Shown here piece after piece: positions 1-7,984 of a stretch of 64,000 bases of DNA. Source of the DNA: Ectothiorhodospira marina (GTDB lineage Bacteria > Pseudomonadota > Gammaproteobacteria > Ectothiorhodospirales > Ectothiorhodospiraceae); the NCBI RefSeq assembly GCF_900109495.1, contig NZ_FOAA01000005.1, forward strand, positions 62,001 through 126,000, given 5' to 3'. Positions within the stretch are counted from its first letter, which is position 1; each line of letters opens with the position of its first letter. The position numbers were made by a program, and so were the translations under genes. The notes under the pieces are model-generated. The model did no database searches and had not been told where the DNA came from. It worked only from the letters and a program-made list of their open reading frames with translations.

Positions 1-150
1 GTCGGGTACGTCCTGTTCCAGGGCCTGCAGGGCCTCGGCGGCAGAGGCAAAGGACGTCACCTCGATGCCGGCGCGGCTCAAGGTGCGCTCCAGAACCCAG
101 CGGATCGAACGATCGTCATCAATGACCCAGATATGCTCTCGATTACTCAT
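1..150 (-). CDS. ntrC: NtrC (NR-I) response regulator, N-terminal fragment
   Basis: Only the first 50 codons lie in the window and the gene runs off the left edge. They encode the start of a receiver domain: a beta-1 strand ending in the acidic cluster IDDDRSIRW, then the first helix. NtrC is the sigma-54 activator of the nitrogen-limitation response; its phospho-acceptor Asp (position 54 in the family) and its AAA+ domain lie outside. The ATG overlaps the end of ntrB by 8 bp, which indicates translational coupling in an ntrBC operon. The identification rests on this pairing and on the typical receiver start. Confidence 0.85.
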   Translation of the reverse strand, partial: MSNREHIWVIDDDRSIRWVLERTLSRAGIEVTSFASAAEALQALEQDVPD

Positions 151-1210
151 CCGTCAGCTCCACGGGTAGCAGCAGGGAAAATACGGTCTGGCCGGGGCGT
201 GAAGTGCATTCGATCAGCCCGCCGTGCTGGTTGATCAGGGACTGGGCAATGGACAGGCCCAGCCCCGTGCCTCCGTCGCGGCCCGAGACCATGGGGAAGA
301 AAATGCGTTCGCGAACCTCCTCGCTGATGCCGGGACCGTTGTCGATCACTTGTATCAGGGCCACCAGCTTGTGCCGGACCTGGCCTATGGTGTATTGGCG
401 CAGCACGCGGCTGCGCAGTCGAACCACCCCTGCTTCACCGACGGCCTGCACCGCATTGCGTACGATGTTGAGGATGGACTGAATCAGCATGTCCTGATCG
501 GCGTTGACGTCGGGGATGCTCGGGTCGTAATCGGTGCGTATTTCCACCCCTTCGAGGGCTTCCGCGCTCACCAGGTTGCGGACATGCTCCAGGGCCTTGT
601 GGATGTTCTGGCGGCGGCGCTGGGGCAGGTTGTTGGGCCCCAGCATGCGATTCACCAGGTTCTGCAGCCGGTCGGCCTCGCCAATGATGATGCGGGTGTA
701 CTCCTGTAATTCCGGGTCGGGCAGTTCTCGTTCAAGCAACTGGGCGGCGCCGCGCAGGCCACCCAGGGGGTTTTTGATCTCATGGGCCAGGCCCCGGAGC
801 AGGGCCCGGGAGGCGGACTGCTGATTGAGGAGTTGTTCCTCTCGGGTGATACGCAGTTGGCGATCCACCTGCACCAGTTCGATCAGCAGGCGTCGTGGGC
901 TGCCCGGTTCGGAAATCGGAGAAACGGTGATGTCCACCGTGACCTCTCGCTCGAAATGCAGCGCCAGGACACGTTCGCGTTCGGTGAAGGGGTGTCCCGT
1001 GTGAAGTGATTGCTGGAGGCTGCCCAGCAGCGTTTCGTCCTCGCGGAACAAGTCGCGCATGGGCAGTCCGCGCACGCGGTTGAGGCTGATCTCCATGAGC
1101 ATTTCGGCAGCGGGATTCATGAAGTCCAGCCGCAGGTGCTCATCCGCCACCAGCAGGGCGGTGGTCAGGTTCTCCAGCAGATGTCGGTGCAGTGTGTGAT
1201 CCTGGGACAT
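143..1210 (-). CDS. ntrB: Nitrogen regulation sensor histidine kinase NtrB (NR-II)
   Basis: A cytosolic PAS-histidine kinase of 355 residues that phosphorylates NtrC when nitrogen is limiting and is switched by PII protein. In order: an N-terminal PAS domain (about 10-120), the H-box with LAHEIKNPLGGLRGAAQLL (phospho-His in HEIKNP), the N-box NIVRNAVQAV, and the ATP-lid motifs DNGPGI and GGTGLGLSIA. There is no membrane segment, as expected for NtrB. An in-frame start 90 bp upstream exists, but the ATG at 1210 follows an AGAAGGAAAA ribosome site and gives the normal family length. It is followed directly by ntrC. A palindromic NtrC-type site lies about 150 bp upstream, so the operon is probably autoregulated. 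Confidence 0.95.
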   Translation of the reverse strand: MSQDHTLHRHLLENLTTALLVADEHLRLDFMNPAAEMLMEISLNRVRGLPMRDLFREDETLLGSLQQSLHTGHPFTERERVLALHFEREVTVDITVSPISEPGSPRRLLIELVQVDRQLRITREEQLLNQQSASRALLRGLAHEIKNPLGGLRGAAQLLERELPDPELQEYTRIIIGEADRLQNLVNRMLGPNNLPQRRRQNIHKALEHVRNLVSAEALEGVEIRTDYDPSIPDVNADQDMLIQSILNIVRNAVQAVGEAGVVRLRSRVLRQYTIGQVRHKLVALIQVIDNGPGISEEVRERIFFPMVSGRDGGTGLGLSIAQSLINQHGGLIECTSRPGQTVFSLLLPVELTDE

Positions 1211-1358
1211 ATGCTTTTTCCTTCTGCAAGAAACGAACCAGCATGGCTGCATGCACCGGGATCGGGCGTCATCTGGCCCCGGACCGAGGCGTGGCGCCAC
1301 TTCGAGGTGCGGCCAAGGATCAGGATCAGGGGGTGGATGATCGAAGGTACACGCGCCG

Positions 1359-1377
1359 TTGCACTATTATGGTGCAA
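1359..1377. promoter_or_regulatory. NtrC-type binding site upstream of ntrBC
   Basis: TTGCACTATTATGGTGCAA matches the NtrC consensus TGCAC-N5-7-GTGCA as a near-perfect dyad. It lies about 150 bp before the ntrB start. A sister site with almost the same core occurs upstream of glnA. No sigma-54 promoter was found between it and ntrB, so repression of a sigma-70 promoter, as at enteric glnLp, is the likelier mode (inference). The surrounding gap 1211-1500 holds nothing else I can identify. Confidence 0.7.
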
Positions 1378-1500
1378 TAAGGATGGGCCTGCCATGTGGG
1401 GGGGCGAATGCGCCGGGGGGGGAGGGGCGCCTCACCGGGTCTCAGACAACGCAACGCAAGGACATGGCCCGGATCCCGAGCACGGCGAGAGGAAGGCGGT

Positions 1501-2070
1501 TCAGTTGCCGCCGGGTCGGGATGGCTGCTGCACGGTAGTGCGCAGCAAATGGAAGGTGCTGTCTTCGGATTCCGTCAAGGTCCGATCGTTGCTGTCCAGA
1601 ATCTGGGCCCGCAGGGTATGGGTGCCCGGAGTGACACCCTCCAGGGTAAGCTGGGTGGACTCGCCCTCGGCGGCGGTCTGGCCATCCAGAAGGATGCGCA
1701 CCTGGTGACCCTGGTCAGACCGAAATTCGGGTTCCACCTGCACGGATACGTTGACCTCGCCCAGATTGGTGCGCACCACACCGTCATTCCCGGGGCTGGC
1801 GATGCGGATGCCGGTATAGCCCGGGTCGCCTGCCTGTTCTCGTGCCTGTGCCGCCTCTCGCGGGGTGGGACGCTCCAGGATCTCGCGGGCATCGGGCATG
1901 CCCGGCGTCACCGAGGGGCTGCGCACGTTGATGGGGGTGGCGTCCACGCCATCGGGGGGGGTGTCGCCAAAGACCGTGTTGCCCTGTTCGTCGGTCCAGC
2001 GATACACCTCCGCCAGGGTCGGCGTGGCCAGGGTGAACAGCAGGGGCAGGATGATCAGGCGCGCGTCCAT
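1501..2070 (-). CDS. DUF4124-domain periplasmic protein
   Basis: A secreted protein of 189 residues. The start at 2070 gives a clean signal peptide (MDARLIILPLLFTLATPTLA, cleavage after about residue 20). The mature protein begins EVYRWTDEQGNTVFGDTPP, the hallmark of DUF4124, a short beta-rich domain common in gammaproteobacterial envelope proteins and of unknown function. The C-terminal part (about 95-180) resembles an immunoglobulin-like or bacterial surface-domain fold, with TLEGVTPGTHTLRAQILD. It sits between glnA and ntrB on the same strand, but a strong terminator after glnA separates it from that transcript. The link to nitrogen control may be positional only. Confidence 0.75.
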   Translation of the reverse strand: MDARLIILPLLFTLATPTLAEVYRWTDEQGNTVFGDTPPDGVDATPINVRSPSVTPGMPDAREILERPTPREAAQAREQAGDPGYTGIRIASPGNDGVVRTNLGEVNVSVQVEPEFRSDQGHQVRILLDGQTAAEGESTQLTLEGVTPGTHTLRAQILDSNDRTLTESEDSTFHLLRTTVQQPSRPGGN

Positions 2071-2113
2071 GGCTTGACCATAGCGCAGGGGGGTGTGGCG
2101 GGCAAGCACACGC

Positions 2114-2141
2114 AAAAAGGCCCCCGACATTGTCGGGGGCC
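2114..2141 (-). terminator. Rho-independent terminator of glnA
   Basis: On the minus strand an 11-bp GC-rich stem (GGCCCCCGACA paired with TGTCGGGGGCC, one-base loop, 2119-2141) is followed by five T residues. It lies 36 bp past the glnA stop and just before the DUF4124 gene. Confidence 0.9.
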
Positions 2142-2177
2142 TCTGGCTGAATCACGATGACCGCTCGGGTCCGGTGA

Positions 2178-3587
2178 TTACAGGCTGTAGTACAGGTCGA
2201 ATTCCACCGGGTGGGTGGTCATGCGCATGCGGGTCACTTCTTCCATCTTCAGGTCGATGTAGGCATCGATCACGTCGTCGGTGAACACGCCGCCGGCGGT
2301 CAGGAACTCCCGATCCTTGTCCAGGGCGTCCAGGGCGTCTTCCAGAGAAGCGCACACCTGCGGGATCTGCTTTTCCTCTTCCGGGGGCAGGTCGTACAGG
2401 TTCTTGTCCATGGCTTCGCCCGGGTGGATCTTGTTCTGGATGCCGTCCAGGCCGGCCATCAGCAGGGCGGCAAAGGCCAGGTAGGGGTTGGCGGTGGAGT
2501 CGGGGAAGCGCACCTCGATGCGGCGGGCCTTCGGGCTGGACACCCACGGAATGCGGATGGAAGCGGAACGGTTGCGGGCGGAGTAGGCCAGCATGACCGG
2601 GGCCTCGAAGCCGGGCACCAGACGCTTGTAGCTGTTGGTGGACGGGTTGGTGAAGGCATTCAGGGCGCGGGCGTGCTTGATGATGCCACCCACATAGTAC
2701 AGCGCCGTCTCGGAGAGGCCGCCGTACTTGTCGCCGGCGAACAGGTTCTGGCCGTCCTTGGACAGGGACATGTGCACGTGCATGCCGCTGCCGTTGTCGC
2801 CCACCAGGGGCTTGGGCATGAAGGTGGCGGTCTTGCCGTAGTTGTGGGCCACGTTCTGCACCACATACTTGAGGATCAGCACCTCGTCAGCCTTGCGGGT
2901 GAGCGAGGCGGCGCCGACGCCGATTTCGCACTGGCCGGCGGTGGCCACTTCGTGGTGGTGCACCTCGGTGGTCAGGCCCATTTCTTCCAGGACCATGCAC
3001 ATGGCAGAGCGCAGATCCTGCAGGCTATCCACCGGTGGCACGGGGAAGTAGCCGCCCTTCACGGTGGGGCGGTGACCGATGTTGCCGTCTTCAAAGACCT
3101 TTTCCGAGTTCCAGCTGGCCTCGTCGGAGTCGATCTGGAAGAAGCAGTTCTGGATGGAGGTGCCCCACTTGATGTCGTCGAAGACGAAGAATTCGTTTTC
3201 CGGGCCAAACATGCAGCCGTCGGCAATGCCGGTGCTGGCCAGGTAGGCCTCGGCGCGCTGGGCCAGGGAGCGGGGGCAGCGATCATAGCCCTGCATGGTG
3301 GTGGGTTCCACCACCTGGCAGCGCAGGTTCAGGGTGGGCTCGTCGAAGAAGGGGTCCATGACGCCGCTTTCGGTATCGGGCATGAGGATCATGTCCGATT
3401 CGTTGATGCCCTTCCAGCCGGAAATGGAGGAGCCGTCGAACATCTTGCCGCCTTCCAGGACGTCCTCGTCGATGGTGTGGGCGGGGACGGATACGTGTTG
3501 CTCCTTGCCGCGGCTGTCCACGAAACGGAAGTCGACGAATTTGACGTCGTTTTCCTTGATCATGTTGAGTACGTCGCTTGCTGACAT
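2178..3587 (-). CDS. glnA: Glutamine synthetase type I
   Basis: Makes glutamine from glutamate, ammonium and ATP as a cytosolic dodecamer. At 469 residues it equals the classic GSI-beta length. Visible motifs: the DGSSI strand near the N terminus, the ATP-binding stretch [16 protein letters not shown], the substrate loop [10 protein letters not shown], and the adenylylation site NLYDLPPEE with the modifiable Tyr (Tyr397 in enterics), so activity is probably tuned by GlnE. The start at 3587 was chosen over one 33 bp upstream because GGAGG lies 7-8 bp before it. A sigma-54 promoter and an NtrC site precede it, as expected for ammonium-limitation induction. It is not in an operon with ntrBC, unlike in enterics. 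Confidence 0.98.
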   Translation of the reverse strand: MSASDVLNMIKENDVKFVDFRFVDSRGKEQHVSVPAHTIDEDVLEGGKMFDGSSISGWKGINESDMILMPDTESGVMDPFFDEPTLNLRCQVVEPTTMQGYDRCPRSLAQRAEAYLASTGIADGCMFGPENEFFVFDDIKWGTSIQNCFFQIDSDEASWNSEKVFEDGNIGHRPTVKGGYFPVPPVDSLQDLRSAMCMVLEEMGLTTEVHHHEVATAGQCEIGVGAASLTRKADEVLILKYVVQNVAHNYGKTATFMPKPLVGDNGSGMHVHMSLSKDGQNLFAGDKYGGLSETALYYVGGIIKHARALNAFTNPSTNSYKRLVPGFEAPVMLAYSARNRSASIRIPWVSSPKARRIEVRFPDSTANPYLAFAALLMAGLDGIQNKIHPGEAMDKNLYDLPPEEEKQIPQVCASLEDALDALDKDREFLTAGGVFTDDVIDAYIDLKMEEVTRMRMTTHPVEFDLYYSL

Positions 3588-3682
3588 GCGTGCTCCTCCA
3601 GGGACTTGAATGATTGCCACTTTGAAATGGGTTGCCCACTGATCAGGCGGCAGGGGCGTTGAAAAACGTTCGGTCGAGATAA

Positions 3683-3698
3683 TGCATGGACCGTGCCA
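3683..3698 (-). promoter_or_regulatory. Sigma-54 promoter of glnA
   Basis: Read on the minus strand: TGGCACGGTCCATGCA, a -24/-12 promoter with the invariant GG and GC ten bases apart and one deviation from TGGCAC-N5-TTGCA. It lies about 96 bp upstream of the glnA start, and an NtrC-type site lies about 65 bp further upstream. Confidence 0.8.
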
Positions 3699-3762
3699 TG
3701 GTGTGAGTGGTCGAAATACGGGCCTGAGCGGGGCTCCATGCCCAAAATAGGGTCACGGCGTC

Positions 3763-3778
3763 GCACCATGATAGTGCA
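3763..3778. promoter_or_regulatory. NtrC-type enhancer site upstream of glnA
   Basis: GCACCATGATAGTGCA on plus (TGCACTATCATGGTGC on minus) differs by only one central base from the site upstream of ntrB. It is at a normal enhancer distance from the sigma-54 promoter at 3683-3698. Confidence 0.75.
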
Positions 3779-3801
3779 GTACAGGGTATCACGCCTCATA
3801 T

Positions 3802-3831
3802 TGGGGCAGGGCGATACCCTGCATTGCCCCA
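3802..3831. repeat. Short inverted repeat upstream of glnA
   Basis: TGGGGCA and TGCCCCA arms flank 16 bp that itself contains AGGG...CCCT. Possibly an additional operator of the glnA control region; no family recognised. Confidence 0.35.
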
Positions 3832-3845
3832 GACCCGTGGCCCCC

Positions 3846-3870
3846 TGTGGGAGCGGCCCCCGGCCGCCAA
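3846..3870 (+). repeat. REP-like repeat, forward copy
   Basis: TGTGGGAGCGGCC followed by GGCCGCCAA. It belongs to a family seen five times in this window (3846, 4054, 50717, 50768, 52716) and resembles Pseudomonas-type REP sequences. Together with the reverse copy at 4054-4076 it brackets the folded element at 3912-4030. Confidence 0.75.
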
Positions 3871-3911
3871 GGGCGTATCTGGCATGAGCACCTGGGTTTC
3901 GCATCGGGGGC

Positions 3912-4030
3912 AGGCCCTGCCGAGGGGGGTGTTCCTTACGGCGGGACGCCGTGAATACATCCCTGTAGGCTTGACCACCGCATCCATGCGGTGAACACCC
4001 GCCTCCAGGATCACCCCCCTCGGCAGGGCC
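3912..4030. repeat. Folded palindromic intergenic element, copy A
   Basis: A 119-bp element. The outer 19-bp arms (3912-3931 and 4012-4030; GCCCTGCCGAGGGGGG) are exactly complementary. Inside lie two hairpins: ACGGCG-GGA-CGCCGT (3938-3952) and ACCGCAT-CC-ATGCGGT (3977-3992). The 76-bp core 3934-4009 recurs in inverted orientation at 7789-7864 with four mismatches. The outer arms of the two copies differ in sequence, but each copy is self-complementary. No gene lies in 3588-4178. The family is not identified from sequence alone. Confidence 0.8.
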
Positions 4031-4053
4031 GGACGCCTGGGTGGCTGCGATCT

Positions 4054-4076
4054 TCGCGGCCGAGGGCCGCTCCCAA
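4054..4076 (-). repeat. REP-like repeat, reverse copy
   Basis: TCGCGGCCGAGGGCCGCTCCCA is the inverse complement of the REP consensus TGGGAGCGGCC...GGCCGCGA. It pairs with the copy at 3846-3870. Confidence 0.75.
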
Positions 4077-4102
4077 GGGACGGTGCTGGTCTGGCTGCTG
4101 TC

Positions 4103-4124
4103 GGCGCCGTTATAATGCGGCGCC
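4103..4124 (+). promoter_or_regulatory. Probable sigma-70 -10 region for glyQS
   Basis: A perfect TATAAT at 4111-4116 sits inside a 7-bp inverted repeat (GGCGCCG/CGGCGCC). It is about 60 bp upstream of glyQ. The -35 region is poor. Confidence 0.5.
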
Positions 4125-4178
4125 TTGCCCGCGCCTGCCGCCGGCATGCCAATCACGAATCACTTCGGGTCGATCTGA

Positions 4179-5105
4179 ATGTCCTCTCAAGACGCCTCAA
4201 CCTTCCAGGGCCTCATCCTGGCCCTGCAGGACTACTGGGCCCGCCAGGGCTGTGTGCTGCTCCAGCCCTATGACATGGAGATGGGGGCCGGCACCTTTCA
4301 CTGGGCCACCTTTCTTCGGGCCGTGGGGCCCGAGCCCTGGCGCACCGCCTATGTGCAGCCCTCACGCCGCCCCACCGACGGACGTTACGGGGAAAACCCC
4401 AACCGCCTGCAGCATTACTATCAGTTCCAGGTGCTGCTCAAGCCCTCGCCCCCGGACTTCCAGGACCTGTACCTGGGGTCTTTGAAGACCATCGGCATCG
4501 ACCCGCTGGTGCACGATATCCGCTTTGTGGAGGACAACTGGGAGTCCCCCACCCTGGGGGCCTGGGGACTGGGCTGGGAGGTGTGGCTCAATGGCATGGA
4601 GGTCACCCAGTTCACCTACTTCCAGCAGGTGGGCGGCCTGGACTGCCGGCCGGTGAGCGGTGAGATCACCTATGGTCTGGAGCGCATCGCCATGTATCTG
4701 CAGGGGGTGGAGAGCGTCTACGACCTGGTGTGGACCCGCGGCCCTCAGGGGGTGGTCACCTACGGGGATGTCTACCACCAGAACGAGGTGGAACAATCCA
4801 CCTACAACTTCGAACACGCCGACGTGGAACGCCTGTTTGCCTGGTTTGATACCTGCGAGCAGCAGAGCCGTCTCCTGATCGAACAGGGCCTGCCCCTGCC
4901 GGCCTATGAGCAGATGCTCAAGGCCTCCCACACCTTCAACCTGCTGGACGCCCGCCGCGCCATTTCCGTGACCGAGCGCCAGCGCTACATCCTGCGGGTG
5001 CGTGAACTGGCCCGGAGTGTCGCCAAGACCTACTACGAGGCCCGCGAGGCCCTGGGTTTTCCGATGCTCCAAGGCAATGGCCAGGCTCAAGGCGGACAGG
5101 GGTAA
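4179..5105 (+). CDS. glyQ: Glycine--tRNA ligase alpha subunit
   Basis: Catalytic subunit of the alpha2beta2 bacterial glycyl-tRNA synthetase, which charges tRNA-Gly with glycine. At 308 residues it is the usual length. The start reads [25 protein letters not shown], and the class II core carries [39 protein letters not shown] and [12 protein letters not shown], all diagnostic for GlyQ. The beta subunit gene starts 3 bp after its stop. A TATAAT box lies about 60 bp upstream. Confidence 0.98.
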   Translation: MSSQDASTFQGLILALQDYWARQGCVLLQPYDMEMGAGTFHWATFLRAVGPEPWRTAYVQPSRRPTDGRYGENPNRLQHYYQFQVLLKPSPPDFQDLYLGSLKTIGIDPLVHDIRFVEDNWESPTLGAWGLGWEVWLNGMEVTQFTYFQQVGGLDCRPVSGEITYGLERIAMYLQGVESVYDLVWTRGPQGVVTYGDVYHQNEVEQSTYNFEHADVERLFAWFDTCEQQSRLLIEQGLPLPAYEQMLKASHTFNLLDARRAISVTERQRYILRVRELARSVAKTYYEAREALGFPMLQGNGQAQGGQG

Positions 5106-5108
5106 GAC

Positions 5109-7187
5109 ATGAGCGATACACAGGATCTGTTGATTGAAATCGGCACCGAAGAACTGCCGCCCAAGGCCCTGCGGGAGCTGCGCGATGCGTTTGCCCGAGG
5201 CGTGACCCAGGGGCTCGCAGAGGCTGGCCTGGAGGTCGGGGTGTGTCAGGCCTACGCCGCGCCTCGCCGCCTGGCGGTATGGATCAAGGACGTACCGCCG
5301 CGACAGGCGGATCAGTCCATGGAACGCCGCGGCCCGGCGGTCAGCGCCGCCTTTGATGCCGAGGGTCAGCCCACCCGGGCGGCGCAGGGTTTCGCCGGCT
5401 CTTGCGGCGTGCCGGTGTCCGAACTGGAGCGCATGGAGACCGACAAGGGCGCCTGGTTGGTGCACCGCCATGTGGAGCCGGGTCGTGAGACGACCGAGCT
5501 GGTGCCGGGGGTCGTGGAATCGGCGCTGGCCGCGCTGCCCATTCCCAAGCGCATGCGCTGGGGCGATGGAGACGCGGAATTCGTGCGCCCCGTGCACTGG
5601 GTCATCCTGCTGCTGGGGGATCGTGAGATCCCGGCCACCCTCCTGGGTGTGTCTGCCGGGCGCGAGACCCGTGGGCACCGGTTCCACCATCCCGAGCCCC
5701 TGCGTGTGCCAGAACCGGCCGCCTATGCGGATCTGCTGGCGCAGCAGGGTCATGTGCTGGCGGATTTCGATACACGGCGCGAGACCATCCGGAGCCAGGT
5801 GGAACAGGCCGCCGCCGAACTGGGGGGGCGCGCCGTGCTGGACGAGGCGCTGCTGGACGAGGTCACTGCCCTGGTGGAATGGCCGGTGGCCGTGGTGGGC
5901 CATTTTGAATCCCGCTTCCTGGAGGTGCCCCAGGAGGCCCTGATCCTCACCATGCAGGACAACCAGAAATACTTCGCCGTGGTGGATGGGCAGGGCCGTC
6001 TGATGCCCCATTTCATTACCATCAGCAACGTGGACTCCCGGGAGCCGGAGCGGGTGCGTGAGGGCAATGAGCGGGTCATCCGGCCACGCTTTGCCGATGC
6101 TGAATTCTTCTGGAAGCAGGATCGCCAGCGTCAGCGTCCCCTGGAAAGCCACCTGGACGGCCTGCGCCATGTGGTGTTCCAGCAGAAGCTGGGCAGCCTG
6201 CATGCCAAGACCCTACGGGTGGAACAACTGGCCGGTTATCTGGCCGGACAGATCGGCGCACCGGAGGCAGAGGCCCGTCGCGCAGCACACCTGTGCAAGT
6301 GTGACCTGCAGACCTTGATGGTCTACGAATTCACCGAACTGCAGGGCACCATGGGCCGTTACTATGCCCAGCACGACGGCGAGGCCGCCTCCGTGGCCCG
6401 GGCCCTGGAGGACCAGTACCTGCCCCGCCATGCTGGCGATGACCTGCCCGGTGAGGCCGTGGGGCGGGTGCTGGCCCTGGCCGATCGTCTGGACACCCTG
6501 GTGGGCATCTTCGCCATCGGTCTTAAACCCACGGGTGCCAAGGATCCCTTTGGCCTGCGCCGCGCCGCTCTGGGCGTGCTGCGCATCCTGGTGGAGGCGG
6601 AACTGCCGCTGGATCTGGAAGACCTGCTCCAACAGGCGGCCCGGGGTTACGGGGACGCCGTGCCGGCCATGGAGGCCGTCCCCCAGGTGCTGGACTACGT
6701 CATGGAGCGCCTGCGCGCCTACTACCACGACCGGGGCATCCGCCCGGAGGTGTTCGATGCCGTATTGTCGGTGCGGCCCACCCGACCCCTGGACTTTGAC
6801 CGCCGCGTGCGCGCCGTGGAGACCTTCCTGGGCCTGCCCGAGGCGGAACCCCTGGCGGCGGCCCACAAGCGCATCCACAACATCCTGCGCAAGGTGGAAG
6901 GCGACCTGCCCGAACAGGTTGACCCGGAGCGCCTCCAGGAGGACGCCGAGCGCGCCCTGCACGAACGGCTTGAAGCACTCTGGGCGCCGGTGTCGGCCCA
7001 CTTCGATGTGGGCGAATACACCCAGGGGCTCACCGAACTGGCCACCCTGCGCGAGCCGGTGGATGCCTTTTTCGATCAGGTGATGGTGATGGCCGAGGAT
7101 GCTGCCCTGCGCGATAACCGCCTGGCCCTGCTCAACCGCCTGGCGGGCCTGTTCCTGCGGGTGGCGGACCTGTCCCGGGTGCCATGA
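5109..7187 (+). CDS. glyS: Glycine--tRNA ligase beta subunit
   Basis: The beta subunit binds tRNA-Gly and is required with GlyQ for aminoacylation. At 692 residues it matches the family. Visible are the N-terminal LLIEIGTEELPPKAL block, the central ALILTMQDNQKYFAV and NVDSREPERVREGNERV motifs, an HD-type middle region (KCDLQTLMVYEFTELQG), and the C-terminal DALR anticodon-binding domain with VDAFFDQVMVMAEDAALRDNRLALL. Its end overlaps gmhB by 4 bp, which suggests one transcript glyQ-glyS-gmhB. Confidence 0.98.
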   Translation: MSDTQDLLIEIGTEELPPKALRELRDAFARGVTQGLAEAGLEVGVCQAYAAPRRLAVWIKDVPPRQADQSMERRGPAVSAAFDAEGQPTRAAQGFAGSCGVPVSELERMETDKGAWLVHRHVEPGRETTELVPGVVESALAALPIPKRMRWGDGDAEFVRPVHWVILLLGDREIPATLLGVSAGRETRGHRFHHPEPLRVPEPAAYADLLAQQGHVLADFDTRRETIRSQVEQAAAELGGRAVLDEALLDEVTALVEWPVAVVGHFESRFLEVPQEALILTMQDNQKYFAVVDGQGRLMPHFITISNVDSREPERVREGNERVIRPRFADAEFFWKQDRQRQRPLESHLDGLRHVVFQQKLGSLHAKTLRVEQLAGYLAGQIGAPEAEARRAAHLCKCDLQTLMVYEFTELQGTMGRYYAQHDGEAASVARALEDQYLPRHAGDDLPGEAVGRVLALADRLDTLVGIFAIGLKPTGAKDPFGLRRAALGVLRILVEAELPLDLEDLLQQAARGYGDAVPAMEAVPQVLDYVMERLRAYYHDRGIRPEVFDAVLSVRPTRPLDFDRRVRAVETFLGLPEAEPLAAAHKRIHNILRKVEGDLPEQVDPERLQEDAERALHERLEALWAPVSAHFDVGEYTQGLTELATLREPVDAFFDQVMVMAEDAALRDNRLALLNRLAGLFLRVADLSRVP

Positions 7188-7759
7188 AGCTCATCCTTCT
7201 GGACCGGGATGGCGTCATCAACCAGGACTCCCCCGACTACATCAAGTCGCCGGAGGAATGGACCCCCTTGCCCGGAAGCCTGGAGGCCATCGCCCGGCTC
7301 ACCCGGGCGGGCTGGCAGGTGGTGGTGGTCACCAACCAGAGCGGACTGGCACGGGGACTGTTCGACGCTGCCACCCTGGAGGCCATCCACCAGCGGATGA
7401 CCCAGGCGGTGGAATCAGTCGGTGGGCGTCTGCGGGGCATCTATCACTGCCCCCACGGCCCGGACAATGGTTGCGACTGCCGCAAGCCGTTGCCGGGCTT
7501 GTTTCACCAGGTGGCCCGTGATCTGGACGTCGACCTGACCGGCGTGCCCGCCGTGGGCGACTCTCCTCGAGACATTGAGGCCGCCACCACCGCTGGCTGC
7601 CGCCCTCTGCTGGTCAGAACGGGCAACGGCGCCAGGGCCCTGGCCGAAGGCCGTATCCCCCAGGGCATCCCCGCCTACGAGGATCTGGCGGAGGTGGTAC
7701 AGGCACTTCTCGGTCAGTGTCCCTCATCCAAGGGAGGCCCTTCCAAGCGAAGCCAGTGA
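7184..7759 (+). CDS. gmhB: D-glycero-beta-D-manno-heptose-1,7-bisphosphate 7-phosphatase
   Basis: HAD-family phosphatase of the ADP-heptose pathway that feeds LPS inner-core synthesis. The nucleophile motif LLDRDGVIN lies at residues 4-12, motif II is TNQSGLARG, and the zinc-binding cysteine loop CPHGPDNGCDCRKP is characteristic of GmhB. Motif IV is VGDSPRDIEAA. Length is 191 residues. The gene overlaps glyS by 4 bp. The order glyQ-glyS-gmhB-acyltransferase is the same set seen in Pseudomonas (lptA, gmhB, glyS, glyQ). A folded repeat (7768-7885) separates it from the next gene. Confidence 0.93.
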   Translation: MKLILLDRDGVINQDSPDYIKSPEEWTPLPGSLEAIARLTRAGWQVVVVTNQSGLARGLFDAATLEAIHQRMTQAVESVGGRLRGIYHCPHGPDNGCDCRKPLPGLFHQVARDLDVDLTGVPAVGDSPRDIEAATTAGCRPLLVRTGNGARALAEGRIPQGIPAYEDLAEVVQALLGQCPSSKGGPSKRSQ

Positions 7760-7767
7760 TGCATCCA

Positions 7768-7885
7768 GTTCTCCCGAGGGGGTGGGTCCCTGGAGGCGGG
7801 TGTTCGCCGCATGGATGCGGCGGTCAAGCCTACAGGGACGTATTCACGGCGTCCCGCCGCAAGGGCCCCACCCCCTCGGGAGAAC
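7768..7885. repeat. Folded palindromic intergenic element, copy B
   Basis: Outer arms GTTCTCCCGAGGGGGTGGG (7768-7786) and its complement (7867-7885) enclose a 76-bp core (7789-7864) that is the inverse complement of copy A with 72 of 76 bases identical. The inner hairpin is GCCGCAT-GG-ATGCGGC (7806-7821): the terminal A-T pair of copy A is a G-C pair here, a compensatory change. It fills most of the gap between gmhB and the acyltransferase gene. Confidence 0.8.
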
Positions 7886-7984
7886 GCCACCCCTGAAGCT
7901 CGGCCATGCCGCCGCCCCCGGCACTGGCCCGCGTTAGTCCCGCTGGTTATCATGCAGCCTGCCCAAAACCCCTGAAATGACCCC

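Noticed and set aside
1211-1358. Sigma-54 promoter for ntrBC
   Set aside because: No GG-N10-GC match was found on the minus strand between the NtrC site and ntrB.
3560-4156. Minus-strand frame covering the glnA promoter and repeat region
   Set aside because: It reads through the sigma-54 promoter, NtrC site and repeats; the peptide is only a translation of repeat DNA.
4362-6203. Long open frame (613 codons) antisense to glyQ and glyS
   Set aside because: It follows the third-position GC bias of the real genes, has no recognisable domain, and lies wholly opposite glyQ and glyS.
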